From NCBI RefSeq assembly GCF_006539825.1, contig NZ_BJNT01000012.1, forward strand, positions 62,001-126,000: a DNA stretch of 64,000 bases, read 5' to 3'. This DNA comes from Corynebacterium variabile. Its GTDB lineage: Bacteria > Actinomycetota > Actinomycetes > Mycobacteriales > Mycobacteriaceae. The notes beneath the pieces are model-generated. The model had not been told where the DNA came from, did no database searches, and saw only the letters and a list, made by a program, of their open reading frames with translations. A program made the position numbers and the translations under genes. Below, piece after piece: positions 18,213-26,842 of this stretch. The first letter of the stretch is position 1, and every line of letters starts with the position of its first letter.

Positions 18213-19640
18213 ATGGATACAACTGAACACTCTGAACACAGCGAGGCGTCCTCCGCCGACCAGCACACCGACCACCTCGTCTACGCAATGCCTCCGAAGA
18301 AGTCGGCGTACCGACGCTGGTACGGCGCACAGCACCCCAATGTCCAGATGGTGCTCTCCCAGCTGTGGATGCCCGTGTTCATGCTCATCATGTTCATTCT
18401 CTGCTACGTCGCCCCCTTCCAGCACGCCGCCCCGCGCGACGCCCCCATCGGCGTCGTCGGCACCGTCGAGGAGACCCGGACCCTCCAGGCCGCCGCCGAC
18501 CGGGGCGAGCCCGGCGCGATCGCGTTCGAGAACCTCCCCGACTACGCCACCGCTACCCGGCAGGTCAGCGACGGCGACCTCGCCGCCGCCTATGACGTGG
18601 ACTCCCACACGCTCATCACCGCCTCCGCCCTTCAGGCCCAGGCAGCGAACATCATCCCGAAGATCGTCACCCCGGTACTGCCCGCCCTCGAACAGGACGA
18701 GACCCCGACCGTCGACGACCTCGCTCCCCTGCCCGCCCACGACATCGGCATGACGCCCATGTACCTCATGATCGCCTGGTGCATCTCCGGCTACCTCGCC
18801 GCCATGTTCGTCGGACTCATGGGTGGTCCACTGGGCCGGCGCGTCCGCTTCTTCATCATCGCCTGCACCGCGGTCCTGCTGAGCTTCCTCTCCGCCCTGC
18901 TCGTCGACCCGATCCTCGGTGCGATCACCGGTCACTTCTGGGCGCTGTGGGGCCTCGGCTTCATCTGGGCTTTCGCCATCGGCGCAGCCGTCAACGGAGT
19001 CTCCTACTTCGTCGGACGCTTCGTCGCCGTGCCCGCGATGCTCATGTGCATCTTCCTGTCGATGCCAGCCTCCGGTGGCGCACTGCCGATCTGGATGATG
19101 CCCCGGTTCTTCGAATGGATCTCCCGCGGCGTCGTCGGCAACGGCATCACCGAGATGCTCAAGAAACTCGTCTACGGCGTCGGCCCCGGCTACACCCACG
19201 GCTGGATCCTGATCGCCTGCTACATCCTCGCCGGCGTCCTGCTGTCGCTGGTCGGCAAGCCCTTCCGCGAGCGCAGGCTCATCCGCCGCATCCTGCGCGG
19301 ACGCACCACCATGTTCCAGGACGCCCAGAAGGCCGCCGGACGCCACGGGGCGGTCGAACAGAAGAAGGTCCTCGCCGCCCACGGCCTGGAGATCCGCGAG
19401 TCCGACGGTGCTGTCATGCGCATCCCGGCAGAGGCCCACCACCACGGTCTGCGCGAGAAGGTCGACGAGGTCGCAACCCACATCGACGAGGCTGCATCCG
19501 AGAAGGCGCAGCACCACGGAGGTGCGGTCGTCTCCGCCGACGGCACGCTGCTGAAGGACGCCCCGGTCACCGGTCTCGAGGCCACCCAGGGCGACTTCGA
19601 GGACCTGCGGTCACAGACCCGACGAGACAACGACGGGTAG
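18213..19640 (+). CDS. Multi-pass membrane protein, possibly YhgE/SNG1 (ABC-2-like) type
   Basis: A 475-aa integral membrane protein. One helix lies near the N-terminus (LWMPVFMLIMFILCYVAPF, residues about 51-69), followed by an extracytoplasmic domain of about 125 residues, five or so clustered helices (about 185-345), and a charged cytoplasmic tail of about 120 residues. One helix, a large external loop and a C-terminal helix cluster is the plan of YhgE/Pip and SNG1-type ABC-2-like proteins. Assignment is by layout only. It follows a leaderless-type promoter, diverges from lepA, and is 51 bp before the PemK-like gene. Function unknown. Confidence 0.75.
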   Translation: MDTTEHSEHSEASSADQHTDHLVYAMPPKKSAYRRWYGAQHPNVQMVLSQLWMPVFMLIMFILCYVAPFQHAAPRDAPIGVVGTVEETRTLQAAADRGEPGAIAFENLPDYATATRQVSDGDLAAAYDVDSHTLITASALQAQAANIIPKIVTPVLPALEQDETPTVDDLAPLPAHDIGMTPMYLMIAWCISGYLAAMFVGLMGGPLGRRVRFFIIACTAVLLSFLSALLVDPILGAITGHFWALWGLGFIWAFAIGAAVNGVSYFVGRFVAVPAMLMCIFLSMPASGGALPIWMMPRFFEWISRGVVGNGITEMLKKLVYGVGPGYTHGWILIACYILAGVLLSLVGKPFRERRLIRRILRGRTTMFQDAQKAAGRHGAVEQKKVLAAHGLEIRESDGAVMRIPAEAHHHGLREKVDEVATHIDEAASEKAQHHGGAVVSADGTLLKDAPVTGLEATQGDFEDLRSQTRRDNDG

Positions 19641-19691
19641 CACTCCGGGCCCGTGGCGACGAAGCGGCAACCGAACCAAGGTAGGGCTACC

Positions 19692-20255
19692 ATGGTCCCC
19701 ATGACGGAGCCCGCCCGCACCCACAGCAATCCCGTCCGCAGGGCCCGGCATTTCATCGAGCGCCACTTCCACCACCGCGGCCACCTCGACCGCGGCATCG
19801 ATGAGCTGCACGCGAACCTCGGACTGTCCAACGGCCCGACCGTCGAGCGCGAGGACCGCTCGGTCACCGTCACCGTGCCCACCGGCACCCTGGCCCGCCC
19901 GGTGATCTACGCCCCCGACATGGACGGACAGGTCGATCCCGGCGAGGTCGTCTGGTACGGCGTCGTCCGCGCCAAGGACGTTGCCCCCGAGATGCGCGCC
20001 TGCCTCATCATCGGACGCAACGAGCACACCCTGCTCGGCATGCTCATCAGCTCGAACCCGGAACACCGTACCGACGACAACTGGATCCCCATCGGCACCG
20101 GACTCTGGGACCCCAGGGGCAACAAGTGCTGGGTCCGCATCGACCGCGTGGTGGAGATCCCCGAGGCCCGGATCCAGCGTCGCGGCGTCTCCATGCCGGA
20201 ACGACGCTACGACCGCATCGCCGGCGCACTGCGCACCGAGCACGGCTGGTCCTGA
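19692..20255 (+). CDS. PemK/MazF-fold protein conserved near lepA
   Basis: A 187-aa protein whose central part (PGEVVWYGVV, ACLIIGRNEHTLLGMLISS, then a DRVVEIPEARI strand) matches the PemK/MazF ribonuclease fold. An N-terminal extension of about 70 residues is unusual for toxins (about 110 aa). No antitoxin gene adjoins it; the next gene begins immediately after its stop. MazF-like genes near lepA occur in other actinobacteria, so this is probably a chromosomally fixed protein rather than a mobile toxin module (family knowledge plus inference). The ATG at 19692 follows AAGGTAGGG; an ATG at 19701 is possible. Whether it retains RNase activity cannot be told. Confidence 0.7.
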   Translation: MVPMTEPARTHSNPVRRARHFIERHFHHRGHLDRGIDELHANLGLSNGPTVEREDRSVTVTVPTGTLARPVIYAPDMDGQVDPGEVVWYGVVRAKDVAPEMRACLIIGRNEHTLLGMLISSNPEHRTDDNWIPIGTGLWDPRGNKCWVRIDRVVEIPEARIQRRGVSMPERRYDRIAGALRTEHGWS

Positions 20256-20927
20256 GTGGCTGCTGTGCCGTCAGAACCCGACCAGCACGGACTGTTCGAC
20301 ATGCCCGAACCACCCCGCGAACCGGTCGACCTGCCGTCCGGGGCACGGTTCCTGCCTGACTGGCTGACCATGGACCAGCAGCAGTGGATCGTCCGCCAGT
20401 ACCGGCAGTGGCGCAACGGTCCGGTCCCGCCGCGGCGCCCCCGCTACGGCTCCGGGCAGATGAGCGTGGAGATGCTCTCCCTGGGCTGGCACTGGGCCGG
20501 CAACGGGTTCTCCCGGAATGCCGTCGACGTCAACAACGCCCGCATCCTGCCGATGCCGGACTGGGCGGTGAAGGTCGGCCGGATGGTCACCGGCGATCCG
20601 ACGTACACACCCGACAGCCTGCTGGCGAACCACTACGGCCCGGGCGCGACAATGGGCATGCACCGCGACGCCGACGAGTCCTCCCCCGCCCCGGTCGTCT
20701 CGCTGTCGATCGGCGACACCTGCCGCTTCCGCTTCGGCAACGCCGAGACCCGCACGAAGCCGTACACCGATGTCGAGCTGCGTTCCGGAGATACCTTCGT
20801 CTTCGGTGGCCCCGCACGGTGGAACTTCCACGGCGTCCCCAGGGTCCTCGACGGCACCGCGCCGGACGAGTGCGGCATCACCGGCCGGCTGAACATCACC
20901 ATGCGCGTGACAGGAATGGACTCATGA
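20256..20927 (+). CDS. AlkB-like 2-oxoglutarate/Fe(II) dioxygenase
   Basis: An oxidative demethylase-type enzyme of 223 aa. The iron ligands are in MHRDADE (HxD) and NFHGVPRV (distal His), and the 2-oxoglutarate-binding arginines are in RLNITMR at the C-terminus. NHYGPGATMGMHRD is typical of the bacterial AlkB group. The GTG start directly follows the TGA of the preceding gene. Its stop overlaps the start of the tag gene (ATGA). Two enzymes that reverse methylation of DNA bases are thus made from one message; AlkB-type proteins handle 1-methyladenine and 3-methylcytosine, Tag handles 3-methyladenine. Regulation is not visible, since no Ada homolog is nearby. Confidence 0.9.
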   Translation: MAAVPSEPDQHGLFDMPEPPREPVDLPSGARFLPDWLTMDQQQWIVRQYRQWRNGPVPPRRPRYGSGQMSVEMLSLGWHWAGNGFSRNAVDVNNARILPMPDWAVKVGRMVTGDPTYTPDSLLANHYGPGATMGMHRDADESSPAPVVSLSIGDTCRFRFGNAETRTKPYTDVELRSGDTFVFGGPARWNFHGVPRVLDGTAPDECGITGRLNITMRVTGMDS

Positions 20928-21532
20928 GCGACTCAGGACTCATCACCGGCGACGACGGGCTGGCGCGTCCGGCATGGGCCGCGTCCGACCCGCTGCTTCG
21001 CGACTACTACGACACCGAATGGGGCATGCCGGTCCGCACCGAACAGGGCATGTTCGAGCGGCTGAGCCTGGAGGCCTTCCAGTCCGGGCTGAGCTGGGCG
21101 ACGATCCTGCGTAAACGTCCGGCGTTCCGCGCCGCCTTCGCCGACTTCGATCCGGACGCGGTCGCCGCCTTCACCGACGTGGACGTGGAACGTCTCATGG
21201 CGGACGCCGGCATCGTGCGCAACCGTCGCAAGGTCCTCGCGACACTGAATAATGCCCGGGCCACGGTGGCCATGCGGAGCAACGGGAACACGGAAGACCG
21301 GGACCTGGCGTCCTTCATCTGGTCCTTCGCGCCGGAACGCACGCCGGAGCCGGAGAGTATCGGGGAGATCCCGACGACCTCGGCGGAGTCCGTGGCACTG
21401 GCGAAGGCGCTGAAGAAGCGCGGTTTCGCCTTCGTCGGGCCGACGACGATGTTCGCTCTGATGGAGGCCGTGGGCATCGTCGACACGCATCTGGTCGGCT
21501 CGTGGCGCAGGGGTAGCTCGGGGGTGTGGTGA
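20924..21532 (+). CDS. tag: DNA-3-methyladenine glycosylase I, lacking most zinc-snap ligands
   Basis: A base-excision glycosylase of 202 aa that removes 3-methyladenine. The catalytic-pocket glutamate (Glu50 in LSLEAFQSGLSW), the following tryptophan and the ALKKRGFAFVGPTT block are conserved. In E. coli Tag a zinc ion is held by two Cys and two His. Here the aligned positions read RPAW instead of RCGW and YYDTEWG instead of YHDNEWG, and THLVGSW keeps only the His. Three of four ligands are therefore missing. The ATG is coupled to the AlkB-like gene. The larger open frame starting at 20384 is a shadow and was trimmed. Confidence 0.92.
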   Translation: MSDSGLITGDDGLARPAWAASDPLLRDYYDTEWGMPVRTEQGMFERLSLEAFQSGLSWATILRKRPAFRAAFADFDPDAVAAFTDVDVERLMADAGIVRNRRKVLATLNNARATVAMRSNGNTEDRDLASFIWSFAPERTPEPESIGEIPTTSAESVALAKALKKRGFAFVGPTTMFALMEAVGIVDTHLVGSWRRGSSGVW

Positions 21533-21569
21533 TCCGTGGCACACTCGTCAGTGAAAGGAGAATACTTTC

Positions 21570-22637
21570 ATGACTGAGACCACCAGGACCTTCACCCCTT
21601 TCGAGGCGTTCGAGCTGGAGATCTGGGGACTGCGCAACGCCTTCGACCGCAACCGGACGGTGCCGATTCTGCTCGATTTCGCGGTGCGGCAGCGCGACCA
21701 CTCCCTGTCCGACGCGGTCGAGGCGACACTGCAGATCTACCGTCGCTACCGCGAGCGCTACCGGAAGGACGCCCCCACCACCTCGAGGACCTCCATGCTC
21801 ATCCCGGAGATCGAGGCCTACTCCAACGGACTGCGTACCGAGGAGAAGGATGCACTGATCACCCTGCCCGGGACCGACGGTGGCGAGGTGAACTACGTGG
21901 TCGATACCGACCTCTTCCGCGAGGTCGACGGCAACCGGGAGTACCCGTGGCGCGAGCGCGAGCCGGTCTCCATTCCGGATGCTGCAGCAGCCTGGGCGAC
22001 GGCGGTCAAGAGGGTCGCAGCTATCGGCATCTCGGTCGACTACTACGGGTCAGGACGCACCGCCGACCGGTCCGGCGCCTTCACCTGCCGCATCAGGGGC
22101 GGGCAGCCGGGCCTGGCACCGCAGTCCCCGCTGACCCCGGAGAAGGCCTGGTACCAGGTGCGACTGCATGAGGGGCTGACCGACGCCGAGCGGCTCGCTG
22201 TGCTGGGCGAGATCCTCGGCTACATCTTCCTCGGCTACGCCCCGCAGGTGTGGTCGGGCGGGGCGCCGTGGACGAACAAGGAGTCCCTGGTGCCTGAGGC
22301 GCCGGCGACGTCCCACTGGTGGATCGCGCCGGAATCCCGTGCGAAGTCGTCAGAGACCCCGGGTCCGCTGCTGCGCGCCACCTCGCGCAGCTTCACCGAC
22401 ATGGAGGCCCGGCAGGCGATGCTGGCCGGGGCCGTCGGTGCGGCCCGGGCAGGGCTGATCCCCTTCCTGGCGTCCGATGGGGAACTCGGGTCGCCGGGGC
22501 GGGTGCTCAAGGACATGCGCTGGGTGCCGGTACTCCAGGCTGCGGTGCAGATCGAGGAGCTGCTGGGTGGGAGGATGCGTCCTCCGGTGGCCGCACCGCC
22601 GACGGGCAGGACGTCCCGGGGCTTCGATGAGGCGTGA
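21570..22637 (+). CDS. Conserved hypothetical protein with a zincin-like but ligandless segment
   Basis: A 355-aa soluble protein that I do not recognise. It starts at an ATG with an AAGGAGA ribosome site and lies 37 bp after tag. The N-terminal quarter is rich in arginine and acidic residues with a predicted helical character (YRRYRERYRKD). A segment at about residues 207-222 (RLAVLGEILGYIFLGY) resembles the RxxLxHELGHIFLGH helix of ImmA/IrrE-type metalloproteases with the histidines and glutamate replaced. The C-terminal part has another hydrophobic helix pair (about 275-295). No signal peptide. Function unknown. Confidence 0.75.
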   Translation: MTETTRTFTPFEAFELEIWGLRNAFDRNRTVPILLDFAVRQRDHSLSDAVEATLQIYRRYRERYRKDAPTTSRTSMLIPEIEAYSNGLRTEEKDALITLPGTDGGEVNYVVDTDLFREVDGNREYPWREREPVSIPDAAAAWATAVKRVAAIGISVDYYGSGRTADRSGAFTCRIRGGQPGLAPQSPLTPEKAWYQVRLHEGLTDAERLAVLGEILGYIFLGYAPQVWSGGAPWTNKESLVPEAPATSHWWIAPESRAKSSETPGPLLRATSRSFTDMEARQAMLAGAVGAARAGLIPFLASDGELGSPGRVLKDMRWVPVLQAAVQIEELLGGRMRPPVAAPPTGRTSRGFDEA

Positions 22638-22651
22638 GTGTGAGGCGTGAA

Positions 22652-22681
22652 TTGGGGCACTGCGCTGCACGCGTGTAGGGT
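22652..22681 (+). promoter_or_regulatory. Candidate rpsT promoter
   Basis: TTGGGG (22652-22657) and TAGGGT (22676-22681) are separated by 18 bp and lie about 155 bp upstream of the rpsT start. TANNNT -10 elements with a weak -35 are usual in corynebacteria. The long leader this implies could serve S20 autoregulation, which is known in E. coli but not shown here. Confidence 0.35.
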
Positions 22682-22836
22682 GTGTCAGGTTGACCCGCGA
22701 CCGTGCGTGGCGCATTCACCGCATCCGGCAGGACCTTGGGCCGGATGTCAGAGACCGTGTCTGCGGCTGACCCGCACGAAAGTGGCGAACGATCAGAAGT
22801 ATCGCCAGATTCACCGTTCAGGAAGAGGTATTCCCC

Positions 22837-23106
22837 ATGGCCAACATCAAGCAGCAGAAGAAGCGCGTCCTCACCAACGAGCTCGCCCGTCAGCGTAACC
22901 AGGCTGTCCGTTCCCGCCTGCGCACCGAGACCCGCAAGTTCCACGCCCTGGTCGCCGCCGGCGACGCCGAGGGTGCCGCCGCTCAGCTGCGCGTCGCCTC
23001 CCGTCTCTACGACAAGGCCGCCACCAAGCACGTCATCCACAAGAACAACGCCGCCAACAAGAAGTCCGGTCTGGCTGCCGAGCTGAACAAGCTCACCGCC
23101 AAGTAA
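22837..23106 (+). CDS. rpsT: 30S ribosomal protein S20
   Basis: A basic 89-aa protein that binds 16S rRNA in the small subunit. It starts MANIKQQKKRVLTNE, contains SRLRTETRKFHAL, and has the KAATKHVIHKNNAANKKS block with the conserved IHKN(N/K)AA motif. The ATG lies after AGGAAGAGG. It is monocistronic and followed by a hairpin. In many actinobacteria rpsT lies next to holA in opposite orientation; here holA is about 26 kb away. Confidence 0.98.
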   Translation: MANIKQQKKRVLTNELARQRNQAVRSRLRTETRKFHALVAAGDAEGAAAQLRVASRLYDKAATKHVIHKNNAANKKSGLAAELNKLTAK

Positions 23107-23146
23107 GTCGGCCTCTGCGGCGCCTCGTGCGCCGGTGGCACTCTTC

Positions 23147-23179
23147 ACCGCCCGTCATCCTCCACGGATGGCGGGCGGT
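23147..23179 (+). terminator. rpsT terminator hairpin
   Basis: A 14-bp stem (ACCGCCCGTCATCC / GGATGGCGGGCGGT, one G-U pair) with a 5-nt loop, 40 bp after the rpsT stop. A weak TCGTCGT tail follows. Confidence 0.75.
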
Positions 23180-23345
23180 GTCGTCGTATCCGGGGGTTCG
23201 CCCACGCCACCACCTGTTCACTCCCCCACCACCGGGCTGCCACATCAACGCCACTGCCTCGTGACCCGGCGTCCCTAAGCTCCCGTGAGGTGCGGACAAC
23301 CACCGCATCATCCACTCTCCCAACCTCTCAGGGGCTTACTCTCCC

Positions 23346-25277
23346 ATGACCTCTCGCATGACTTCCTCGTCATCCTCACGCCGGCACCTCACCGCTGCGT
23401 CCCTCGCCATCCTCACAGCGCTCACCGCGTCTGCCGCCTCCACCACAGCCACCGCCGTCGCCGACGACCTGCCCGGCTCCTCGCCCGCCGGCTCAGCAGG
23501 CTCGGCCGGGTCAATCACCGGCTCTCTCCCCGGTTCCCTTCCCGGCTCCTCCGACACTGGACCCGGTGGCCCCTCCACCAACGACGGCCTCTACGAAGGC
23601 CGGGTCGAGGTCTCCGACGATCCGGCCGAGGACCAGTCCACCTTCACCGGCCGGGTCTTCGACGACACCAACCGCAACTCCACCCTCGACGACGGCGAAG
23701 AGCCGATCGCCGGCGTCCCCGTGAGCAACGGGGTCGACGTCGTCACCACCGACGATGAGGGACGCTACGAGCTGCCCGCCGGTGACAACCTCACCCTGTC
23801 GGTCACCCAGCCGGCCGGCTGGCAGGTGCCGGTCGACGCCGACAATTTCGCCCAGTTCAGCTACAACCACCTGCCGGAGGGCTCCACCGACCTGAAGTTC
23901 GGTGGCCTGGAACCGACCGGCGACGTGCCGGCCGCGGTGAACTTCCCCATGGCGAAGTCCGAGGCTACGGCAGCCAAGGACCAGTCCTGCCCGGTCGCCG
24001 CGGACACCCAGACCTACGACAAGGAGGAGGTCGGGTACGCCGCCAAGGGTGGCCCCGCCGACCTCGCCGAGCGCAATGACTACGCCGGCTGCGGCGTCAT
24101 GCTGCTGGGCGACAATGTCGGCGACGACCTGTCACTGAACCCGGATCTCCGCTCGCTGTACGCGGGCATGAACGGCCCGGTGCGCGCGTTGCCCGGCAAC
24201 CACGACATGGACTACGACGCCGCGGACGACTCCCACGCCACCGACACCTACCGGCAGGACTTCGGCGCGACGCACTACTCCTACAACGTCGGCGACACGC
24301 ACTTCATCGCCCTCGACAACATCGAGTACAAGGGCGCGAACCCGGACGGCTCGAAGAACGGCTATCTGGAGAAGGTCGGCGAGGAGCAGCTGACCTGGCT
24401 GAAGAACGACCTCGCCCAGGTCGACGAGAATGCACAGGTGGTGGTCTACTCCCACGCACCGATCGTGAACTACAAGGAGCTCATCACCGATGACGCTCTT
24501 GATTTCTACGACGCGGTCTCCTCGCACCCGAACCTGGTGACCGTCGGCGGCCACACCCACACCCTCGAGCACCTGCTCGCCGGCGAGCAGCGTCAGGAGT
24601 GGAAGGACGCCGGGTTGTCCGAGCTGCCGAACGATCAGATCGTCGCCGGTGCGGTCTCCGGTGACTGGTACTCCGGCGGGCTCAACAAGAACGGTGTGCC
24701 CTACGCCTACACCTCCGAGGCCGCGGAGCCTGGCGTGTACACGCTGACCTTCTCCGGCGACGAGCCGGGAACCTACGGCGGGTACTACACGGTGCGTGGT
24801 GCCGACCAGGCACACCAGCAGCTCATCGGCATCAACTCGCCGACCTGGCGTGAGTGGGCCGAGAAGGCCCAGGCGTGGCAGGACGACGACAAGGCGGGCG
24901 ATGAGCCGGCCTCGATTGATCCGCTGACGGTGTCTACTGAAGATCTGAAGGACGGCAAGTCCTTCCTGACCTCGAGCTTCTTCGGTGGTTCCACCGAGGC
25001 GACGGTGTCTGTCTCCTTCGACGGTGGGAATGCCGTGGACGCCGAGATCACCCAGCCTGCCACCGGCGAGGGCGAGAACAAGGGCTGGGAATTCACCGAT
25101 CCGATCTCCGCGACCGAGAACCTGTCGACCACGGGCAATGTGGCGCAGTCCAGCCCGCACCTGTGGCGGACCGCGGTCCCGGCCGACCTGACCCCGGGCG
25201 AGCACACCGCCGAGGCCACGGCGACGGACCGCTACGGTGCCGAGTACACCGAGACGGTGACGTTTACGGTGGAGTAG
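23346..25277 (+). CDS. Secreted calcineurin-like phosphoesterase with N- and C-terminal metallophosphatase-associated domains
   Basis: An exported 643-aa protein. A signal peptide (about residues 1-38, ending TATAVA) precedes a Gly/Ser/Pro linker. Next is a B-type/carboxypeptidase-like beta domain (FTGRVFDDTNRNSTLDDGEEPIAGV, quoted as adjoining pieces, about 98-180), the catalytic domain with LLGDNVGDD, PGNHDMD, YSHAPI and GGHTHTLEHL (about 215-425), and a C-terminal beta domain (about 480-643). These are the metal ligands of calcineurin-like phosphoesterases. It probably acts on phosphoesters or teichoic/arabinogalactan-type polymers at the cell surface (inference). A second ATG at 23358 is possible. 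It stands alone, downstream of rpsT. Confidence 0.88.
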   Translation: MTSRMTSSSSSRRHLTAASLAILTALTASAASTTATAVADDLPGSSPAGSAGSAGSITGSLPGSLPGSSDTGPGGPSTNDGLYEGRVEVSDDPAEDQSTFTGRVFDDTNRNSTLDDGEEPIAGVPVSNGVDVVTTDDEGRYELPAGDNLTLSVTQPAGWQVPVDADNFAQFSYNHLPEGSTDLKFGGLEPTGDVPAAVNFPMAKSEATAAKDQSCPVAADTQTYDKEEVGYAAKGGPADLAERNDYAGCGVMLLGDNVGDDLSLNPDLRSLYAGMNGPVRALPGNHDMDYDAADDSHATDTYRQDFGATHYSYNVGDTHFIALDNIEYKGANPDGSKNGYLEKVGEEQLTWLKNDLAQVDENAQVVVYSHAPIVNYKELITDDALDFYDAVSSHPNLVTVGGHTHTLEHLLAGEQRQEWKDAGLSELPNDQIVAGAVSGDWYSGGLNKNGVPYAYTSEAAEPGVYTLTFSGDEPGTYGGYYTVRGADQAHQQLIGINSPTWREWAEKAQAWQDDDKAGDEPASIDPLTVSTEDLKDGKSFLTSSFFGGSTEATVSVSFDGGNAVDAEITQPATGEGENKGWEFTDPISATENLSTTGNVAQSSPHLWRTAVPADLTPGEHTAEATATDRYGAEYTETVTFTVE

Positions 25278-25446
25278 GTCCCGGGGGTGACCGGGGGTCA
25301 CGGTCAGCGACGGTCGGCAACAGTCAGCAGAGCTCAGTCATGGTCGGCACGCCTGTGTGCAACATCACCCTGCCGAAACCGCCTGAGGTGGACCTAAACT
25401 CGGGAAGTGAACAGCGAACCACCTACCGTACGAAAGGACCACCACC

Positions 25447-26838
25447 ATGGCGTACGCAACCACCAACCCTTACACCGGAGAGGTCGTCAAGACCTTCCCG
25501 ACCGCCACCGCCGAGGAGATCGACCAGGCGGTCACCGGCGCCGATGCCACGTTCCGCACCTGGTCGCAGACCCCGGTCGAGGAGCGCGCCGCGGTCCTCG
25601 CCAAGGCTGCGGAGATCCTGCGGGCGAACAAGCGCGACTATGCCGAGACCCTGACTCTCGAGATGGGCAAGCTCATCGGTGAGGCGGAGGCCGAGGTAGA
25701 ACTCTCGGCGGGCATCCTGGAGTACTACGCGAACCACGGTGCCGAGGCGCTGGCCCCGCGGTACCTCCGGGCCGAGGGATTCGGCGATCAGGATGTCGCC
25801 CTGGTCAATGACCCGCTGGGTGTCCTCTACGCCGTGGAGCCCTGGAACTTCCCCTACTACCAGGTCATCCGCATCAGCGCTCCCCAGTTCCTCGCCGGCA
25901 ACACCATCGTGCTCAAGCACGCGTCGAATGTGCCGCAGTCCGCGCTACGCATGGTTGAGCTGTACCGCCAGGCCGGTGCCCCGGAGAACCTGCTGACCAA
26001 TGTCTTCGCCGGTCATGACGCCACCGACCGGATCCTCGCCGATTCGCGTGTCCGCGGTGTGGCTCTCACGGGTTCCGAGGGTGCCGGCGCCGCCATTGCG
26101 TCGGCCGCCGCGAAGAACCTGAAGAAGTCGACCCTGGAGCTCGGCGGTGCGGACGCTTTCGTCGTCCTGGAGGACGCGGAGGTCGAGAAGGCCGCGAAGT
26201 GGGCCGCGTTCGGCCGGCACTGGAATGCCGGTCAGGTTTGTGTCTCCTCCAAGCGGCTGATTGTCGTCGATGCAGTGTACGACCGGTTCCTGACCGAGTA
26301 CCGCCGTCATGTCGCCGAGCTGGTCGCCGGTGATCCGATGGATCCCTCCACTACGCTGGCACCGCTGTCGTCCCAGCAGGCTGCCGATGATCTCGCGGTG
26401 CAGGTCGAGAAGGCGAAGGCCGAGGGTGCGACCGTCGAGGCGATCGGTGCTGAAGTCCCGGAGCAGGGGGCGTTCGCCCGCCCGTTGCTGGTGACCGATA
26501 TCCCGGAGGGCTCCGCGACGTCGCAGACCGAGTTCTTCGGTCCGGTCACGCAGCTCTACCGGGCCAAGGACGAGGAGGACGCCGTACGCATCGCCAATGA
26601 CACGCCGTTCGGCCTCGGCGGTTCGGTGTTCTCCACCGACATCGAGCGTGCCCGCAAGGTCGCCCGCCGTATCGAGACCGGCATGGTCTTCATCAACCAG
26701 CCGACCGGTGTGAAGGCCGACGTTCCCTTCGGCGGTGTGAAGCACTCCGGCTACGGCCACGAGCTCATCGACCTGGGCATCAAGGAGTTCGTGAACCAGA
26801 AGGTCGTCGTGGTCAGCGACATCGACGGCTCCTTCTAG
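25447..26838 (+). CDS. NAD(P)-dependent (succinate-)semialdehyde dehydrogenase
   Basis: An aldehyde dehydrogenase of 463 aa that oxidises an aldehyde to its acid. The catalytic Cys265 is in NAGQVCVSSKR, the general-base glutamate in LELGGADAF (about 231), and the cofactor region around PWNFPYYQVIR is intact. The sequence type (MAYATTNPYTGEVVKTFP start, SEGAGAAIAS) matches actinobacterial GabD2-like succinate-semialdehyde dehydrogenases. AAAGGA precedes the ATG by 9 nt. No GABA aminotransferase or permease gene is nearby, so the physiological substrate is uncertain. It converges on the PPE-like gene with 4 bp between stops. Confidence 0.88.
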   Translation: MAYATTNPYTGEVVKTFPTATAEEIDQAVTGADATFRTWSQTPVEERAAVLAKAAEILRANKRDYAETLTLEMGKLIGEAEAEVELSAGILEYYANHGAEALAPRYLRAEGFGDQDVALVNDPLGVLYAVEPWNFPYYQVIRISAPQFLAGNTIVLKHASNVPQSALRMVELYRQAGAPENLLTNVFAGHDATDRILADSRVRGVALTGSEGAGAAIASAAAKNLKKSTLELGGADAFVVLEDAEVEKAAKWAAFGRHWNAGQVCVSSKRLIVVDAVYDRFLTEYRRHVAELVAGDPMDPSTTLAPLSSQQAADDLAVQVEKAKAEGATVEAIGAEVPEQGAFARPLLVTDIPEGSATSQTEFFGPVTQLYRAKDEEDAVRIANDTPFGLGGSVFSTDIERARKVARRIETGMVFINQPTGVKADVPFGGVKHSGYGHELIDLGIKEFVNQKVVVVSDIDGSF

Positions 26839-26842
26839 CCGT

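Noticed and set aside
17892..19517. 541-codon open frame opposite the membrane-protein gene
   Set aside because: Low-complexity Asp/Gly/Glu-rich translation mirrors the codon pattern of the real gene on the plus strand; no motifs and no ribosome site.
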